Source: an uncultured Eubacteriales bacterium (lineage in GTDB: Bacteria > Bacillota > Clostridia > Peptostreptococcales > Anaerovoracaceae). Taken from it: a stretch of DNA of 64,000 nt. A program made the position numbers and the translations under genes. The notes below the pieces were generated by a model. It had not been told where the DNA came from. It saw only the letters and a program-made list of their open reading frames with translations, and made no database searches. Numbering within the stretch: the stretch's first letter is position 1; the number at the start of each line of letters is the position of its first letter. The stretch covers positions 62,001 through 126,000 of the forward strand of contig CADADV010000005.1 of the NCBI GenBank assembly GCA_902786815.1. Reading direction: 5' to 3'. This document shows, one piece after another, positions 35,254 through 43,511 of this stretch.

Positions 35254-36312
35254 ATGGAAAACGTAAAAGTAATCATTTGGGGACTCGGCGCTATGGGCGG
35301 CGGCATCGCTGACATGCTGCTTACAAAGGAAGGCGTAGACATCGTTGGTGTTGCTGGAAGAGAACACAAGCAGGGACACTCAATGTATGAGTACATCAAG
35401 ACAGAGAAGGGTGACAGAGAAGACGTCATCATCAAGGCTCCGGAAGAGATCATCAAGCCGGGTGCTGCTGACATCGTAGTACTGTGCACAGACTCCTTCA
35501 CAAAGGATGCATTCCCACGCCTCAAGTTCATCCTGGAGCAGGGACTCAACTGCGTTACTTCAGCCGAGGAAATGGCTTATCCTGCTGCACAGAGCCCAGA
35601 GCTGGCTGCTGAGCTGGACAAGATCGCTAAGGAAAACGGCGTAACAGTACTGGGAACAGGCATCAACCCTGGTCACATCATGGACATGCTCGTACTGGTA
35701 ATGACAGGCTGCATGACCAATGTAGAGCACATCCTCTCCAGAAGAGTTAACTCACTGTCACCGTTCGGACCTGTTGTTATGCATGAGCAGGGCATCGGCG
35801 TTTCCGTTGAAGAGTTCAACGAAAGAAAAGCAAACGGCACAATGTCAGGTCACGTTGGATTCGCAGAATCCGTTGGCATGATGGCAGAAGGTCTTGGCCT
35901 CGAAGTTTCCGAATTCTCACAGGATATGAACCCGATCGTAACTGACGTTGACAGAAAGTCACCGTATGGATTCGCAGCAGCTGGTTCCTGCGCAGGCGTT
36001 GCTATGGAAGCTGATGCTACACTGTCCAACGGCATGAAGGTCAGAATGGAGCACCCGCAGCAGATCGAGCCTGAACAGGTTGGCGTTCAGACTGGCGACT
36101 ATGTAATCCTCGAAGGAACTCCGGCAGTCAACATGGTTAACAGCCCAGAGGTTGAAGGTGGTCTCGGAACAATCGCTATGTGCGCTAACATGATTCCGCA
36201 GGTTATCAACGCTGAGCCTGGCCTGAAGACAATGATCGACCTGCCGATTCCACGCTGCCTGATGGGTGACGTAAGAAAGAGAATCGACCCGGCTAAGAAG
36301 ATCGTTAAATAA
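35254..36312 (+). CDS. ord: 2,4-diaminopentanoate dehydrogenase
   Basis: Ord oxidatively deaminates (2R,4S)-2,4-diaminopentanoate to 2-amino-4-oxopentanoate with NAD(P). The 352-residue protein begins with a Rossmann motif (VIIWGLGAMGGGIADML) and has a DapB-like layout, including GTGINPGHIMDMLVL. ATG 35254 has AAAGGAG 7-8 nt upstream; the in-frame ATG at 35236 precedes that site. Codon choice (many GCT, GTT, CCA, GTA codons) differs from the upstream activator gene and suggests high expression. It is the first gene after the sigma-54 promoter. Confidence 0.92.
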   Translation: MENVKVIIWGLGAMGGGIADMLLTKEGVDIVGVAGREHKQGHSMYEYIKTEKGDREDVIIKAPEEIIKPGAADIVVLCTDSFTKDAFPRLKFILEQGLNCVTSAEEMAYPAAQSPELAAELDKIAKENGVTVLGTGINPGHIMDMLVLVMTGCMTNVEHILSRRVNSLSPFGPVVMHEQGIGVSVEEFNERKANGTMSGHVGFAESVGMMAEGLGLEVSEFSQDMNPIVTDVDRKSPYGFAAAGSCAGVAMEADATLSNGMKVRMEHPQQIEPEQVGVQTGDYVILEGTPAVNMVNSPEVEGGLGTIAMCANMIPQVINAEPGLKTMIDLPIPRCLMGDVRKRIDPAKKIVK

Positions 36313-36345
36313 GTTTCGATAATACTAATTATAATAAGGACATGG

Positions 36346-36374
36346 GGCACGCTCACGCAAAAGCAAGGCGTGCC
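36346..36374 (+). promoter_or_regulatory. Intercistronic hairpin between ord and ortA
   Basis: GGCACGC (36346-36352) pairs with GCGTGCC (36368-36374) across a 15-nt loop. No U-tract follows. It may protect or separate mRNA segments rather than terminate. Confidence 0.6.
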
Positions 36375-36400
36375 TCATATTCACAATATGGAGGATGAAA

Positions 36401-36706
36401 ATGGCAAAAAAAGGTGATTGGGTCCGCATTCACAGCATCGTCCTGAAGGCAGAAGAAAGAACAGCTAAGCTGCCGGAAGACACAAAGAAATGCGACCTGG
36501 AACAGTGGACAAAGGGCTTCCTGCTTGCAGACGCTGAGATCGGCGACGAAGTAGAAGTTGAAACAGTTGTTGGCAGAATCGAGAAGGGCACTCTGATCGA
36601 TGATTTCCCATACTATGATCACAGCTACGGCAAGTTCGTTCCGGAGCTGATCGAAGTAGACAAGGTTCTCAGAAAAGAGATGGCAGAGATCGGAGGTGTA
36701 AGATAA
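36401..36706 (+). CDS. ortA: 2-amino-4-oxopentanoate thiolase, alpha subunit
   Basis: OrtA with OrtB cleaves 2-amino-4-oxopentanoate with CoA to alanine and acetyl-CoA. The 101-residue protein has the OrtA pattern KGDWVRIHSIVL, ERTAKLPEDTKKCDLEQW and GTLIDDFPYYDHSYG. ATG 36401 is preferred because GGAGG (36390-36394) abuts the alternative ATG at 36395. Its stop overlaps the ortB start (TAATG). Confidence 0.93.
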   Translation: MAKKGDWVRIHSIVLKAEERTAKLPEDTKKCDLEQWTKGFLLADAEIGDEVEVETVVGRIEKGTLIDDFPYYDHSYGKFVPELIEVDKVLRKEMAEIGGVR

Positions 36707-38115
36707 TGACATTAGCTAAAGATTATGCTTCCGTAATGGGAAGATCAAATGACATCCAGAAAGACGCACTCGGACTGGACTATGCAGAATTTGAAACATC
36801 CCCAATCGCATTCGATTATGACAAGCTCATGACTTCCACAGGATACACCCTGGAAGAGGTCAACAGAGTTCAGAGCCAGTTCGGCGTCGGCAACACACCG
36901 CTGCTCGAGGCCAGAAACCTGACAAAGCTTGCTCGTAAATATGCAAAGCCCGGATTCGGCGCTAGAATCTTCATCAAGGATGAAGCTGCTAACCCATCCG
37001 GTTCCTTCAAGGACAGAAGAGCTGCCTGCGCTGTATACCACGCTAAGAAGCTGGGATACAAGGGCGTTATGGCTGCTACATCAGGCAACTACGGCGCTGC
37101 AGTAGCTTCACAGGCTGCGATCCAGGGCCTCAAGTGCATCATCGTGCAGGAATGCTACGACTCCCACGGTGTTGGACAGCCTGAAATCGTTGAGAAGGCT
37201 CGTAAGTGCGAAGCTCTGGGAGCTGAGGTCGTTCAGCTGACAGTAGGACCGGAACTGTTCTACTCCTTCCTGTCAATCCTGGAAGACACTGGCTACTTCA
37301 ATGCTTCCCTGTATTCACCATTCGGTATCGCCGGCGTTGACACACTGGGTTATGAAATCGTAATGCAGTGCAGAGAAAAGCTGGGCAAGGATCCGGATAT
37401 GGTAGTCTGCACAACAGCCGGCGGCGGCATGACAACAGGAACAGCACGTGGTGTCAGAATGGCTGGCTGCGATGCTGAGATCGTTGGCGCATCCATCGAC
37501 CTGAGCGGCCTTTCCATGGCGTCAGACGTTGACTTCAACAAGAAGTCCTGCACAACAGGACACACCGGATTTGGTGTTCCGTACGCTACAGATCCTGACC
37601 ACAGTGACGTTCCAAGATCAGCTGCAAGACCGCTGAGATACATGGACAGATACGTTACGATCACACAGGGCGAAATCATGGAAATGACAGAAATGCTGGC
37701 TCAGCTCGAAGGTATCGAGAGAGGACCTGCCGGACAGACATCACTGGCAGCAGCATTCTCCCTGGCACAGGAACTGCCTGAGGACGCGATCCTGGTAGTA
37801 TCCGAAACAGAATACACAGGCGCCGGCAAGCACGTACAGCCGCAGCTGTGGTTCGCGAAGGAAAACGGAATCGAAGTTAAACTCGGCGACCCGAAGGATG
37901 AGGTTCCGGGCAAGAGCGTAGTTCTGCCTTCAAGCCCTGCACTCTTCAAGTATAAGGAAGCTGACATCAACCACTTCAGACAGTCCCTGATCAAGAAGGC
38001 TGTCAAGAAGGCAGGCGTTAAGCCGACAGATTCAGACCTCGAATTCCTGGCTGAAGAAACAAAGACAGACGTAGAGTTCGTTAAGAAGACTCTGGAAGAG
38101 AACGGACTTCTGTAA
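36706..38115 (+). CDS. ortB: 2-amino-4-oxopentanoate thiolase, beta subunit (PLP)
   Basis: This 469-residue PLP enzyme has a threonine-synthase-like fold: the Schiff-base Lys102 lies in NPSGSFKDRRA, and the glycine-rich phosphate loop is ATSGNYGAAVASQAA. It forms the thiolase with OrtA, yielding alanine and acetyl-CoA. It overlaps ortA by one base, giving translational coupling. Codon bias matches its neighbours. A GC-rich hairpin follows. Confidence 0.93.
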   Translation: MTLAKDYASVMGRSNDIQKDALGLDYAEFETSPIAFDYDKLMTSTGYTLEEVNRVQSQFGVGNTPLLEARNLTKLARKYAKPGFGARIFIKDEAANPSGSFKDRRAACAVYHAKKLGYKGVMAATSGNYGAAVASQAAIQGLKCIIVQECYDSHGVGQPEIVEKARKCEALGAEVVQLTVGPELFYSFLSILEDTGYFNASLYSPFGIAGVDTLGYEIVMQCREKLGKDPDMVVCTTAGGGMTTGTARGVRMAGCDAEIVGASIDLSGLSMASDVDFNKKSCTTGHTGFGVPYATDPDHSDVPRSAARPLRYMDRYVTITQGEIMEMTEMLAQLEGIERGPAGQTSLAAAFSLAQELPEDAILVVSETEYTGAGKHVQPQLWFAKENGIEVKLGDPKDEVPGKSVVLPSSPALFKYKEADINHFRQSLIKKAVKKAGVKPTDSDLEFLAEETKTDVEFVKKTLEENGLL

Positions 38116-38131
38116 GCTGAAATAGAACTGT

Positions 38132-38161
38132 AACTGTCGGCGGCTTCCGTCGCCGGCAGTT
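38132..38161 (+). promoter_or_regulatory. Intercistronic hairpin between ortB and oraS
   Basis: AACTGTCGGCG (38132-38142) pairs with CGCCGGCAGTT (38151-38161) with an 8-nt loop. No U-tract follows. Confidence 0.65.
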
Positions 38162-38183
38162 GTCACACGAAAGGAAAAAAAGG

Positions 38184-38537
38184 ATGAGAAGAGAAGACGA
38201 TTTTGCAGAACGCAGAAAGCATATTGCGGATCTGACAGACGAGGAACTGTACAACAGATTCTGGGAACTGGTTGACCAGGTTGTTGATCCTCTGCTTGAA
38301 CTGGGAAGAAAGAACACAACGCCTTCCGTAGAGAGAGCTGTTCTCCTGAGAATGGGCGTATCCTCACTGGATACACAGAAGGTTGTTGAGGGCTGCATGG
38401 ACAGAGGTCTCATGGGACACGGAGCTGGCCACGTAGTTTACAAGGTAATGAAGGCACACGACCTCTCAGCGAAGGAAGCAGCTGAAAAGCTGGTTGCCGG
38501 AGAATACTGGGACGAAGTAGTAGCAAGTTTCAAGTAA
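38184..38537 (+). CDS. oraS: D-ornithine 4,5-aminomutase, S subunit
   Basis: OraS is the small subunit of the adenosylcobalamin- and PLP-dependent aminomutase that moves the delta-amino group of D-ornithine. The 117-residue protein has the family sequence DEELYNRFWELVDQVVDPLL and GLMGHGAGHVVYKVMK. ATG 38184 is chosen over TTG 38160; a GGAAAAAAAGG purine run precedes it. oraE follows after 12 nt. Confidence 0.92.
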   Translation: MRREDDFAERRKHIADLTDEELYNRFWELVDQVVDPLLELGRKNTTPSVERAVLLRMGVSSLDTQKVVEGCMDRGLMGHGAGHVVYKVMKAHDLSAKEAAEKLVAGEYWDEVVASFK

Positions 38538-38549
38538 GGAGGTAACAGG

Positions 38550-40790
38550 ATGTCAGATTTCAAATTAGCACCAAACGAAAAGTTAAATATAAAAGAGATC
38601 CTGAAGGACCTCGACAAGTATGAACCGAGAAGAAGAGGCTGGCACTGGAGAGAGCCGGATCCTGGCTGCAAGCTTGGACCGTTCGAATACCATGATTGTT
38701 CAAAGCCTCTGAAGAACAGCGTTGGCCTGCCTCCTGCCAAGTACTTTGAGGACGCAGACCCGCAGCCAATGCCTGTCATCACAACTGAGATCGCTTCCGG
38801 TAGATTTGAAGACGATATCAGAAGAATGAGAATGGGCGCATGGCACGGCGCTGACCACCTGATGGTTATCAGACACATGGGACAGTCCCATATCGACGGC
38901 CTGATGGAAGGTACTCCGCAGGGTATCGGCGGTGTTCCTATCACACGTAAGCAGGTCAGAGCACAGAGAAAAGCATGCGACATCATCGAAGACGAAGTTG
39001 GTCGTCCGATCAACTATCACTCCTACGTATCCGGCGTAGCCGGCCCTGACGTAGCGGTCATGTTCGCAGAAGAAGGCGTCAACGGAGCGCACCAGGACCC
39101 GCAGTACAACGTACTGTACAGAGACATCAACGCGATCAGATCATTCGTAGATGCCTGCGAGTCCAAGAAGATCATGGCATGGGCGCAGATGCTCCAGATC
39201 GACGGCGCACACAACGCCAACGCGACAGCCAGAGACGCATGGAAGGTCATGCCTGAGCTGATCGTACAGCACTCCATCAACTCAAGATTTTCAGAGAAGG
39301 TCGGCATCAGCCCTGACCTGATCTCACTGTCCACAGTACCTCCAACAGCCGTACCTGGCCCGCTCATGTACTATGACCTGCCGTACGCTGTTGCACTGAG
39401 AGACATCTGCGGCAGATACAAGATGAGATGCCAGCAGAACACGAAGTACATCTGCTCCTCCGCAAGAGAAGCGACTGTAACCCACGTTCTGGACATGTTC
39501 ATCTCCAAGCTGACTTCCGTAGACATCCAGTCAACGATCACGCCGGACGAAGGCAGAAACGTTCCATGGCACATCTACAACATCGAAGCCTGCGACAACG
39601 CGAAGCAGACACTGATTGGTATGGACGGCCTCATGGAAATGATCGAGCTGAAGAAGGACGGCCCGCTGAGAGAAAACGCCAGAGAGATCAAAGAAAGAGC
39701 TCTCCTGTTCATGGAAGAAATGGTCGAAACAGGCGGATACTTCAAGGCTGTTGAAGAAGGATTCTTCGTTGACTCCGGAAAGTATCCGGAAAGAAACGGC
39801 GACGGTATCGCTCGTAAGCTGGACGGCGGCGTAGGCTATGGCTACATCTTCGAAAGAGAAGAAGACTACATGGCTCCTGTTACCGCACACTACGGATACA
39901 ACAACGTTGAGCAGTACGGCGGAGATCCTGAGAACCCATCCGCACTCATCGGCGGCTGCACATTCGAAGACAGAAGCAAGATCGTTTACATCGACGAACT
40001 CGACGAGGAAGACAATGTAAACGTAAGACTCGAAAAGGTTGCCAAGTATCACAATGGCGAAGCGATCATTCCGGAAGTGGAATGGTGCGGAGACGGCATC
40101 ATCCTGCTGACCATGTGCATCCCGACACACGCCAGAGCATCTGAAGCTGTTGCTCTGGAGATCGGACACAGACTCGGCCTGGAAGATCCGGTTGTAATCA
40201 GTAAGGAAGTTCTCCACCCGGCAGAGGGCACAAGAGTTGAAATGAAGGGTAAGGTTCCATTCGACATCGATCCTTCCACACTCGAGATCCCGGCACCGCC
40301 GCATCACCAGTCAGATGCTGTTCTCTACAAAGAGTTCGAAGAGCATCCAATGGTAGTCGTATGCGGAACAGTTGGAAACGACGAGCACTCCGTAGGTCTC
40401 CGTGAGATCATCAACATCAAGCACGGCGGCATCGAGAAGTGGGGCGTCAAGGTCAACTACCTCGGCACTTCCGTTCCTGTAGAGAAGCTGGTAGACGCTG
40501 CTGTTGAGCTGAATGCAAATGCAATCCTGGCTTCAACGATCATCTCCCACGACAACGTTCACTACAAGAACATGAAGAGAATCAACGAGCTGGCCATCGA
40601 AAAAGGCATCCGCGACAAGGTCATCATCGCAGCAGGCGGAACACAGGTTATTCCTGAAGAAGCCCGCGAGACTGGCATTGACGAAGGATTCGGAAGAGAC
40701 TCCCACGGCATCGACGTTGCTACCTTCCTCTGCGAAGAAGCAATGAGAAGACGTGGCGAAGAACCACCTGAAGTACAGGAAGTTCTCTAA
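38550..40790 (+). CDS. oraE: D-ornithine 4,5-aminomutase, E subunit
   Basis: OraE carries both cofactors and makes 2,4-diaminopentanoate. The 746-residue protein has a TIM-barrel PLP domain and a C-terminal B12-binding domain with the base-off motif D611-E-H-S-V-G616, plus later VNYLGTSVP and IIAAGGTQV signatures. GGAGG precedes ATG. Activity depends on cobalamin, and a nucleotide-loop assembly operon lies in this same window at 13592-17929. Codon use is strongly biased, as for an abundant catabolic enzyme. Confidence 0.95.
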   Translation: MSDFKLAPNEKLNIKEILKDLDKYEPRRRGWHWREPDPGCKLGPFEYHDCSKPLKNSVGLPPAKYFEDADPQPMPVITTEIASGRFEDDIRRMRMGAWHGADHLMVIRHMGQSHIDGLMEGTPQGIGGVPITRKQVRAQRKACDIIEDEVGRPINYHSYVSGVAGPDVAVMFAEEGVNGAHQDPQYNVLYRDINAIRSFVDACESKKIMAWAQMLQIDGAHNANATARDAWKVMPELIVQHSINSRFSEKVGISPDLISLSTVPPTAVPGPLMYYDLPYAVALRDICGRYKMRCQQNTKYICSSAREATVTHVLDMFISKLTSVDIQSTITPDEGRNVPWHIYNIEACDNAKQTLIGMDGLMEMIELKKDGPLRENAREIKERALLFMEEMVETGGYFKAVEEGFFVDSGKYPERNGDGIARKLDGGVGYGYIFEREEDYMAPVTAHYGYNNVEQYGGDPENPSALIGGCTFEDRSKIVYIDELDEEDNVNVRLEKVAKYHNGEAIIPEVEWCGDGIILLTMCIPTHARASEAVALEIGHRLGLEDPVVISKEVLHPAEGTRVEMKGKVPFDIDPSTLEIPAPPHHQSDAVLYKEFEEHPMVVVCGTVGNDEHSVGLREIINIKHGGIEKWGVKVNYLGTSVPVEKLVDAAVELNANAILASTIISHDNVHYKNMKRINELAIEKGIRDKVIIAAGGTQVIPEEARETGIDEGFGRDSHGIDVATFLCEEAMRRRGEEPPEVQEVL

Positions 40791-40803
40791 TAGCAAACAC
40801 ACA

Positions 40804-40825
40804 GGGCCGGGCGAAAGCCCGGCCC
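40804..40825 (+). promoter_or_regulatory. Intercistronic hairpin between oraE and the MutL-like gene
   Basis: GGGCCGGGC pairs perfectly with GCCCGGCCC around a GAAA tetraloop; no U-tract follows. Codon bias drops after this point, consistent with reduced expression of the downstream gene. Confidence 0.7.
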
Positions 40826-40849
40826 GAACTATCTTGAAAGGACATCAAT

Positions 40850-42634
40850 ATGAAAGTCGACGTTTTAGTAGCTGAGATTGGATCAACGACAACAGTAGTA
40901 AACGCATTTAAGAATATCGACAGCGACAATCCGGAATTCTGGGCGCAGGGGCAGGCCCCCACATCGGTGCTGGAGGGCGACGTCAGAGTCGGCCTGCAGG
41001 GAGCCATCGATGATCTTTGCGCGAAGATGGGAATCGACAGCCTCGAATACGACGAGATGCTGGCGACGTCTTCAGCGGCGGGCGGTCTGAAAATGACAGT
41101 CCACGGTCTGGTCTACGATATGACTGCCAGAGCTGCCAAGGAAGCAGCCTTGGGTGCAGGCGGAATCATCCACTTCGTAACGGCCGGCAAACTCAGACGT
41201 ACGGATCTGAAGAAGATCCAGGAGATCCAGCCGAACCTGATCCTCATCGCGGGCGGCGTCGACTACGGCGAAAGAGACACGGCCATCGACAATGCGGAGA
41301 AGATCCGCAGCCTCGGTCTCAAAACGCCGATCATCTACGCCGGCAACATCGAGAACCAGGAAGAGATGGAACTGATCTTCGATGAAGAGTCCGGTCAGAA
41401 ACTCTACAACGTAGAAAACGTATACCCGAAGATCGACGACATGAACGTCGAGCCCTGCCGCAAAGTCATCCAGGACGCGTTTGAAGATCACATCACGAAC
41501 GCGCCGGGCATGGAACACGTGCGCGACATGGTCAATGGCCCGATCGTTCCAACACCGGGTGCTGTCATGCAGGCTACGAAGCTTTTGCATGAGTGTATTG
41601 GTGAAGTGGTGGTTATCGACGTCGGCGGCGCGACGACGGACGTGCATTCTGTTTGCCGCGAGTCGGACAACGTAGCCCGTATCCTGACGGCGCCGGAGCC
41701 TATGGCCAAGAGAACCGTCGAGGGTGACTTGGGTGTCTACGTCAACCGGATGAAAGTCATCGAATCCATCGGGGAAGAGGAATTCCGCGAGAAGGCAGCG
41801 GAGGCCGGATTTGATCCGGATGCGACGCTGGCCAGCTACGTGGCGATCCCGAAGAATGAAGACGAAATCAAGATGGTCGAGATTCTGACGGAGGAAGCTG
41901 TCATGAAGGCAGTGGACCGTCACGCCGGCCAGATCAGATATATCTACGGCCCGAGCGGCCGCAGCACCGTGGCGGAGGGCAAGGACCTGACGCCGGTCAA
42001 GTACATCGTCGGAACAGGCGGCGCTCTGACCCGTCTCCCGCACAGGGAAGAGATCATGGGACGCATCTGTGAGTACGATCAGACGGGAACGAAGCTGTTC
42101 CCGACCCACCACGCGAAGGTCGCAGTCGACAACGATTACATCATGGCGTCTCTGGGCGTGCTCAGCGTCAAGCACAGAGAAGGCGCGATCAAGCTTTTGG
42201 AGAAGTCCCTCGGCTTCAAGTTCGTCAAGCCGGAAGAGAGCCAGTACGGCATCAAGTCCACCGCCCAGCAGAGCGCGACCGGCGGCGCGTTTGATGGCCC
42301 GGCGGCTTTGGCAGGCGTTGCCGAAGAGCTGGCCGAGAAGGACGCGAACCGCGAGGAGATGATCAAGCATATCCTCGAATGCGAAGAGCAGGGCTACGAC
42401 ATGACCGCGTACAAACTGGACTACGGCCTCATCACCGAAGAAGAAGCCGAAGCCATTGAAGCGGCAAAAGCAGCCGAAGAAGCTGAGAAAGCTGAAGAGG
42501 AAAGAGCGATGCGCGACCGCGGCATGATCAGAACGGAAGACGTCCTGAAGATGACCCACGACGGACAGCCGACCTGCAACAGAGAATGCCATCTCTGCAT
42601 GAGAAAGAACTGCATCTACCGCAAGGAGTGTTAA
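40850..42634 (+). CDS. MutL/GlmL-type reactivating ATPase of the aminomutase
   Basis: This 594-residue ASKHA-fold ATPase starts VLVAEIGSTTTVVNAF (phosphate-1 loop) and has VVIDVGGATTDVHSV and YIVGTGGALTRL. It belongs to the MutL/GlmL group found beside B12 aminomutases and glutamate mutase. Such proteins are thought to remove damaged cobalamin. A Cys-rich C-terminus (CNRECHLCMRKNCIYRKEC) could bind a metal. It closes the ornithine gene set and a bidirectional terminator follows. Confidence 0.88.
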   Translation: MKVDVLVAEIGSTTTVVNAFKNIDSDNPEFWAQGQAPTSVLEGDVRVGLQGAIDDLCAKMGIDSLEYDEMLATSSAAGGLKMTVHGLVYDMTARAAKEAALGAGGIIHFVTAGKLRRTDLKKIQEIQPNLILIAGGVDYGERDTAIDNAEKIRSLGLKTPIIYAGNIENQEEMELIFDEESGQKLYNVENVYPKIDDMNVEPCRKVIQDAFEDHITNAPGMEHVRDMVNGPIVPTPGAVMQATKLLHECIGEVVVIDVGGATTDVHSVCRESDNVARILTAPEPMAKRTVEGDLGVYVNRMKVIESIGEEEFREKAAEAGFDPDATLASYVAIPKNEDEIKMVEILTEEAVMKAVDRHAGQIRYIYGPSGRSTVAEGKDLTPVKYIVGTGGALTRLPHREEIMGRICEYDQTGTKLFPTHHAKVAVDNDYIMASLGVLSVKHREGAIKLLEKSLGFKFVKPEESQYGIKSTAQQSATGGAFDGPAALAGVAEELAEKDANREEMIKHILECEEQGYDMTAYKLDYGLITEEEAEAIEAAKAAEEAEKAEEERAMRDRGMIRTEDVLKMTHDGQPTCNRECHLCMRKNCIYRKEC

Positions 42635-42689
42635 GTGCGCTAAGCGCGCGTGCGCTGCGAAGGACGCCAGCCATACCGAACATAAACGC

Positions 42690-42728
42690 AACGGCCTGTG
42701 GAATCTTATTTCCGCAGGCCGTTTTTTG
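42690..42728. terminator. Bidirectional terminator after the ornithine operon
   Basis: ACGGCCTGTGGAA (42691-42703) pairs with TTCCGCAGGCCGT (42710-42722; one wobble), followed by TTTTTTG. It separates the operon from the converging XRE gene. Confidence 0.9.
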
Positions 42729-43065
42729 CTTCTTTCGCAAGGTTGTATATAAATCCTTTTTCTTTCATCGAGCAGTCTTCCAGGAGGTCTTTGAAGTCTT
42801 TGTCAAAGGCTTCCTGCGTGACTTTGAGACTATCATGGACAAGCGCATCGAGGGACGATTCCAGAGCATTGGCAATCATAACGAGCGCCGGCAGGCTGAG
42901 TTTCGTCTTGCCGTTTTCGATGTTGCTCACATGCGGCACAGACAGACCTGTCAGTTCGGCAAGTTTTTCCTGTGTCATGCCAAGCTTTTTTCGGGCGTCT
43001 CTTATTCGCCTGCCGATTGCAGCGTAGTCCAGCTTCGGCGTGAACTGATCATTGTGCCTATCCAT
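42706..43065 (-). CDS. XRE-family HTH regulator
   Basis: This 119-residue protein has the classical Cro/CI HTH (IGRRIRDARKKLGMTQEKLA, ELTGLSVPHVSNIENGKTKL) and a short helical tail. The stop lies within the 3' half of the operon terminator stem. Upstream (43088-43135) are TTGCAA direct copies and AAACTAC/GTAGTTT inverted arms, likely its own operator. It lies next to the repeat-bounded block, and could be a regulator of it or of itself. Confidence 0.88.
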   Translation of the reverse strand: MDRHNDQFTPKLDYAAIGRRIRDARKKLGMTQEKLAELTGLSVPHVSNIENGKTKLSLPALVMIANALESSLDALVHDSLKVTQEAFDKDFKDLLEDCSMKEKGFIYNLAKEAKNGLRK

Positions 43066-43087
43066 TTTCTAAAGCCCCCATTAGGAT

Positions 43088-43135
43088 TTGCAAATACTGC
43101 TTGCAAACTACACTAAATAATTATTTGCGTAGTTT
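43088..43135. promoter_or_regulatory. AT-rich operator-like region upstream of the XRE gene
   Basis: TTGCAA occurs at 43088-43093 and 43101-43106, 13 bp apart. AAACTAC (43105-43111) and GTAGTTT (43129-43135) are inverted and enclose AAATAATTATTT (43115-43126), itself a palindrome. Such a set is typical of XRE repressor binding. Confidence 0.5.
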
Positions 43136-43160
43136 AATATTAGTGGCTTTTGTGTTAGGA

Positions 43161-43283
43161 TATAATACACCAGGACAATAACTATCGATTAAAGTTTGCA
43201 TATAGTTTAAAATCGCGACAGCAAGCATGCTGTTTACAGAGATTGCTTCATGAAAAAACCGGCGCCCCTTTCGCCGGTTTTTT
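43161..43283 (+). ncRNA. Possible short transcript ending at the repeat terminator
   Basis: TATAAT at 43161-43166 would start an RNA near 43173 that includes an ACAGC/GCTGT hairpin (about 43217-43233) and ends at the strong hairpin 43253-43283. No good -35 or protein is visible. Low confidence. Confidence 0.3.
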
Positions 43284-43372
43284 CGTCGTTCATCATTATT
43301 ATCCGTTTTGTGAGGAGGTGGTGTCTTTCGACAATGATATAGTAATACAGTTTCATGTCGTTTGATGGTCGT
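43249..43372 (+). repeat. 124-bp direct repeat, copy A
   Basis: It matches 56290-56413 at 122 of 124 positions without gaps. It starts with a 12-bp terminator-like stem (43253-43264 with 43272-43283), then about 90 bp ending in CATGTCGTTTGATGGTCGT, a 19-bp unit that is tandemly repeated here (43354-43372, 43373-43391) but single in copy B. The two differences lie opposite each other in the stem (C-G here, A-T in copy B), preserving pairing. Confidence 0.95.
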
Positions 43373-43511
43373 CATGTCGTTTGATGGTCGTTTATGTGAA
43401 GGATTTGTGATGTTCGGGAAGTTGCGTGGCAAGTTCATTTTTTTTTGATGATTTTGTTATAGGAAATGGCTACAATGAAAATGGATAATAACACTTTAGG
43501 AGCACTTGAAT

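Noticed and set aside
41072-42691. 539-codon minus-strand frame opposite the MutL-like gene
   Set aside because: It is a GC-skew shadow of a well-supported gene and resembles no family.
43234-43356. Small minus-strand frame inside repeat A (and a longer relative at 56230-56397 in repeat B)
   Set aside because: The frame is shared by both copies, but no ribosome site precedes it and the ends diverge right outside the repeat. The stem differences are better explained by RNA pairing than by coding, although the frame cannot be excluded.
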